The position numbers and the translations under genes were made by a program. From an uncultured Ectothiorhodospiraceae bacterium (GTDB lineage: Bacteria; Pseudomonadota; Gammaproteobacteria; UBA6429; Thiohalophilaceae): a DNA stretch of 6,430 bases. Below, piece after piece: positions 6,087 through 6,430 of this stretch. The notes beneath the pieces were generated by a model, which was given only the letters and a program-made list of their open reading frames with translations, was not told the DNA's origin and did no database searches. The number at the start of each line of letters is the position of its first letter. Position 1 is the first letter of the stretch. The stretch covers positions 1 to 6,430 of the forward strand of contig CAMYMO010000459.1 of assembly GCA_947259425.1 (NCBI GenBank), read 5' to 3'.

Positions 6087-6430
6087 TTATTTCTTGTCTG
6101 ACTTTACGTTTATTTGGCCATCAGGCGAAATTTCAAGCGGGGTTTCGGGGAAATCCTCTGCGGTCAGCTTGGCAATCAACTTGGCCGCCCGGTGCTGGGG
6201 ATCGAGCGTCGGCCCATTGGGTCTTATTTGCTCTGCGGATATTATTTGACCAGAGTCAAACTCACCATTAGCCAATAACGTCACACTGAGAATAGGGGCT
6301 AAGCCATTAAGCCCCCTCACGTTTATCCCATAGTAAGTACAAAAATTACCCAAACTATAGGCAATCAAATGCCCCTGATAAAGCTCGATCGCTCTCGGAA
6401 CATGTGGGCCATGCCCAATCACTAACGCGG
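6087..6430 (-). CDS. CapA-family protein (3' end only)
   Basis: The frame runs from the right edge of the window to a TAA at 6087-6089 and encodes the last 113 complete residues. Near its visible start is ALVIGHGPHVPRAIELYQGHLIAYSLGNF. This is the typical C-terminal signature of the CapA/PGA_cap family, a calcineurin-like metallophosphatase fold named for poly-gamma-glutamate capsule synthesis proteins. The His residues in GHGPH are probably metal-site ligands. Many family members have no known link to a capsule, so the substrate and role here are unknown. Most of the protein, including any signal peptide or membrane anchor, is outside the window. A GTG at 6422 could be read as a start, but the frame stays open and family-like upstream of it (A-L-V-I-G-H), so it is almost certainly internal. 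The gene points the same way as secA, 242 bp upstream of it. Confidence 0.85.
   Translation of the reverse strand, partial: ALVIGHGPHVPRAIELYQGHLIAYSLGNFCTYYGINVRGLNGLAPILSVTLLANGEFDSGQIISAEQIRPNGPTLDPQHRAAKLIAKLTAEDFPETPLEISPDGQINVKSDKK

Noticed and set aside
6420..6422. GTG at 6422 as the start of a 111-residue protein
   Set aside because: The frame remains open to the window edge and the residues before it fit the CapA motif, so the gene is truncated by the window rather than starting here.

Overview
The window looks like a piece of a gammaproteobacterial chromosome of moderate GC content. The main evidence is gene order. It carries the end of zapD followed by yacG on the + strand, converging on secA, argJ and a Nudix/ThiE-like fusion gene on the - strand. 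This matches my recollection of the secA-(argJ)-mutT / yacG-zapD neighbourhood in E. coli and Pseudomonas. The protein sequences also agree with gammaproteobacterial orthologues. I cannot name the genus.

Layout: 1-215 is the 3' end of zapD (divisome). 232-426 is yacG (small zinc protein, gyrase inhibitor family). 427-688 is a non-coding gap between the convergent groups, made of repeat-like, hairpin-rich DNA. 689-1660 (-) is a Nudix hydrolase fused to a ThiE/TenI-like domain. 1684-2892 (-) is argJ (arginine biosynthesis), 23 bp upstream of the fusion gene and probably co-transcribed with it. 2893-3147 is a spacer holding a strong hairpin repeat, an 11-bp tandem repeat and a probable secA terminator. 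3148-5844 (-) is full-length secA (preprotein translocase ATPase). 5845-6086 holds a candidate secA promoter, a possible 40-codon leader ORF running into secA, and a 74-bp imperfect palindrome. 6087-6430 (-) is the 3' end of a CapA-family gene that continues beyond the window.

The genes are housekeeping: division, gyrase control, nucleotide-pool sanitation, arginine synthesis and protein export. No phage, CRISPR, defence or other obviously new system is visible. The points worth a second look are non-coding. A degenerate 36-bp repeat occurs twice, in inverted orientation, on either side of the argJ-Nudix/ThiE unit. A palindromic element sits just upstream of the secA promoter region. A short hydrophobic ORF overlaps the secA start. 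An 11-bp unit is repeated in tandem between secA and argJ. In the fusion gene, the ThiE-like half appears to lack metal-binding residues of true thiamine phosphate synthases.
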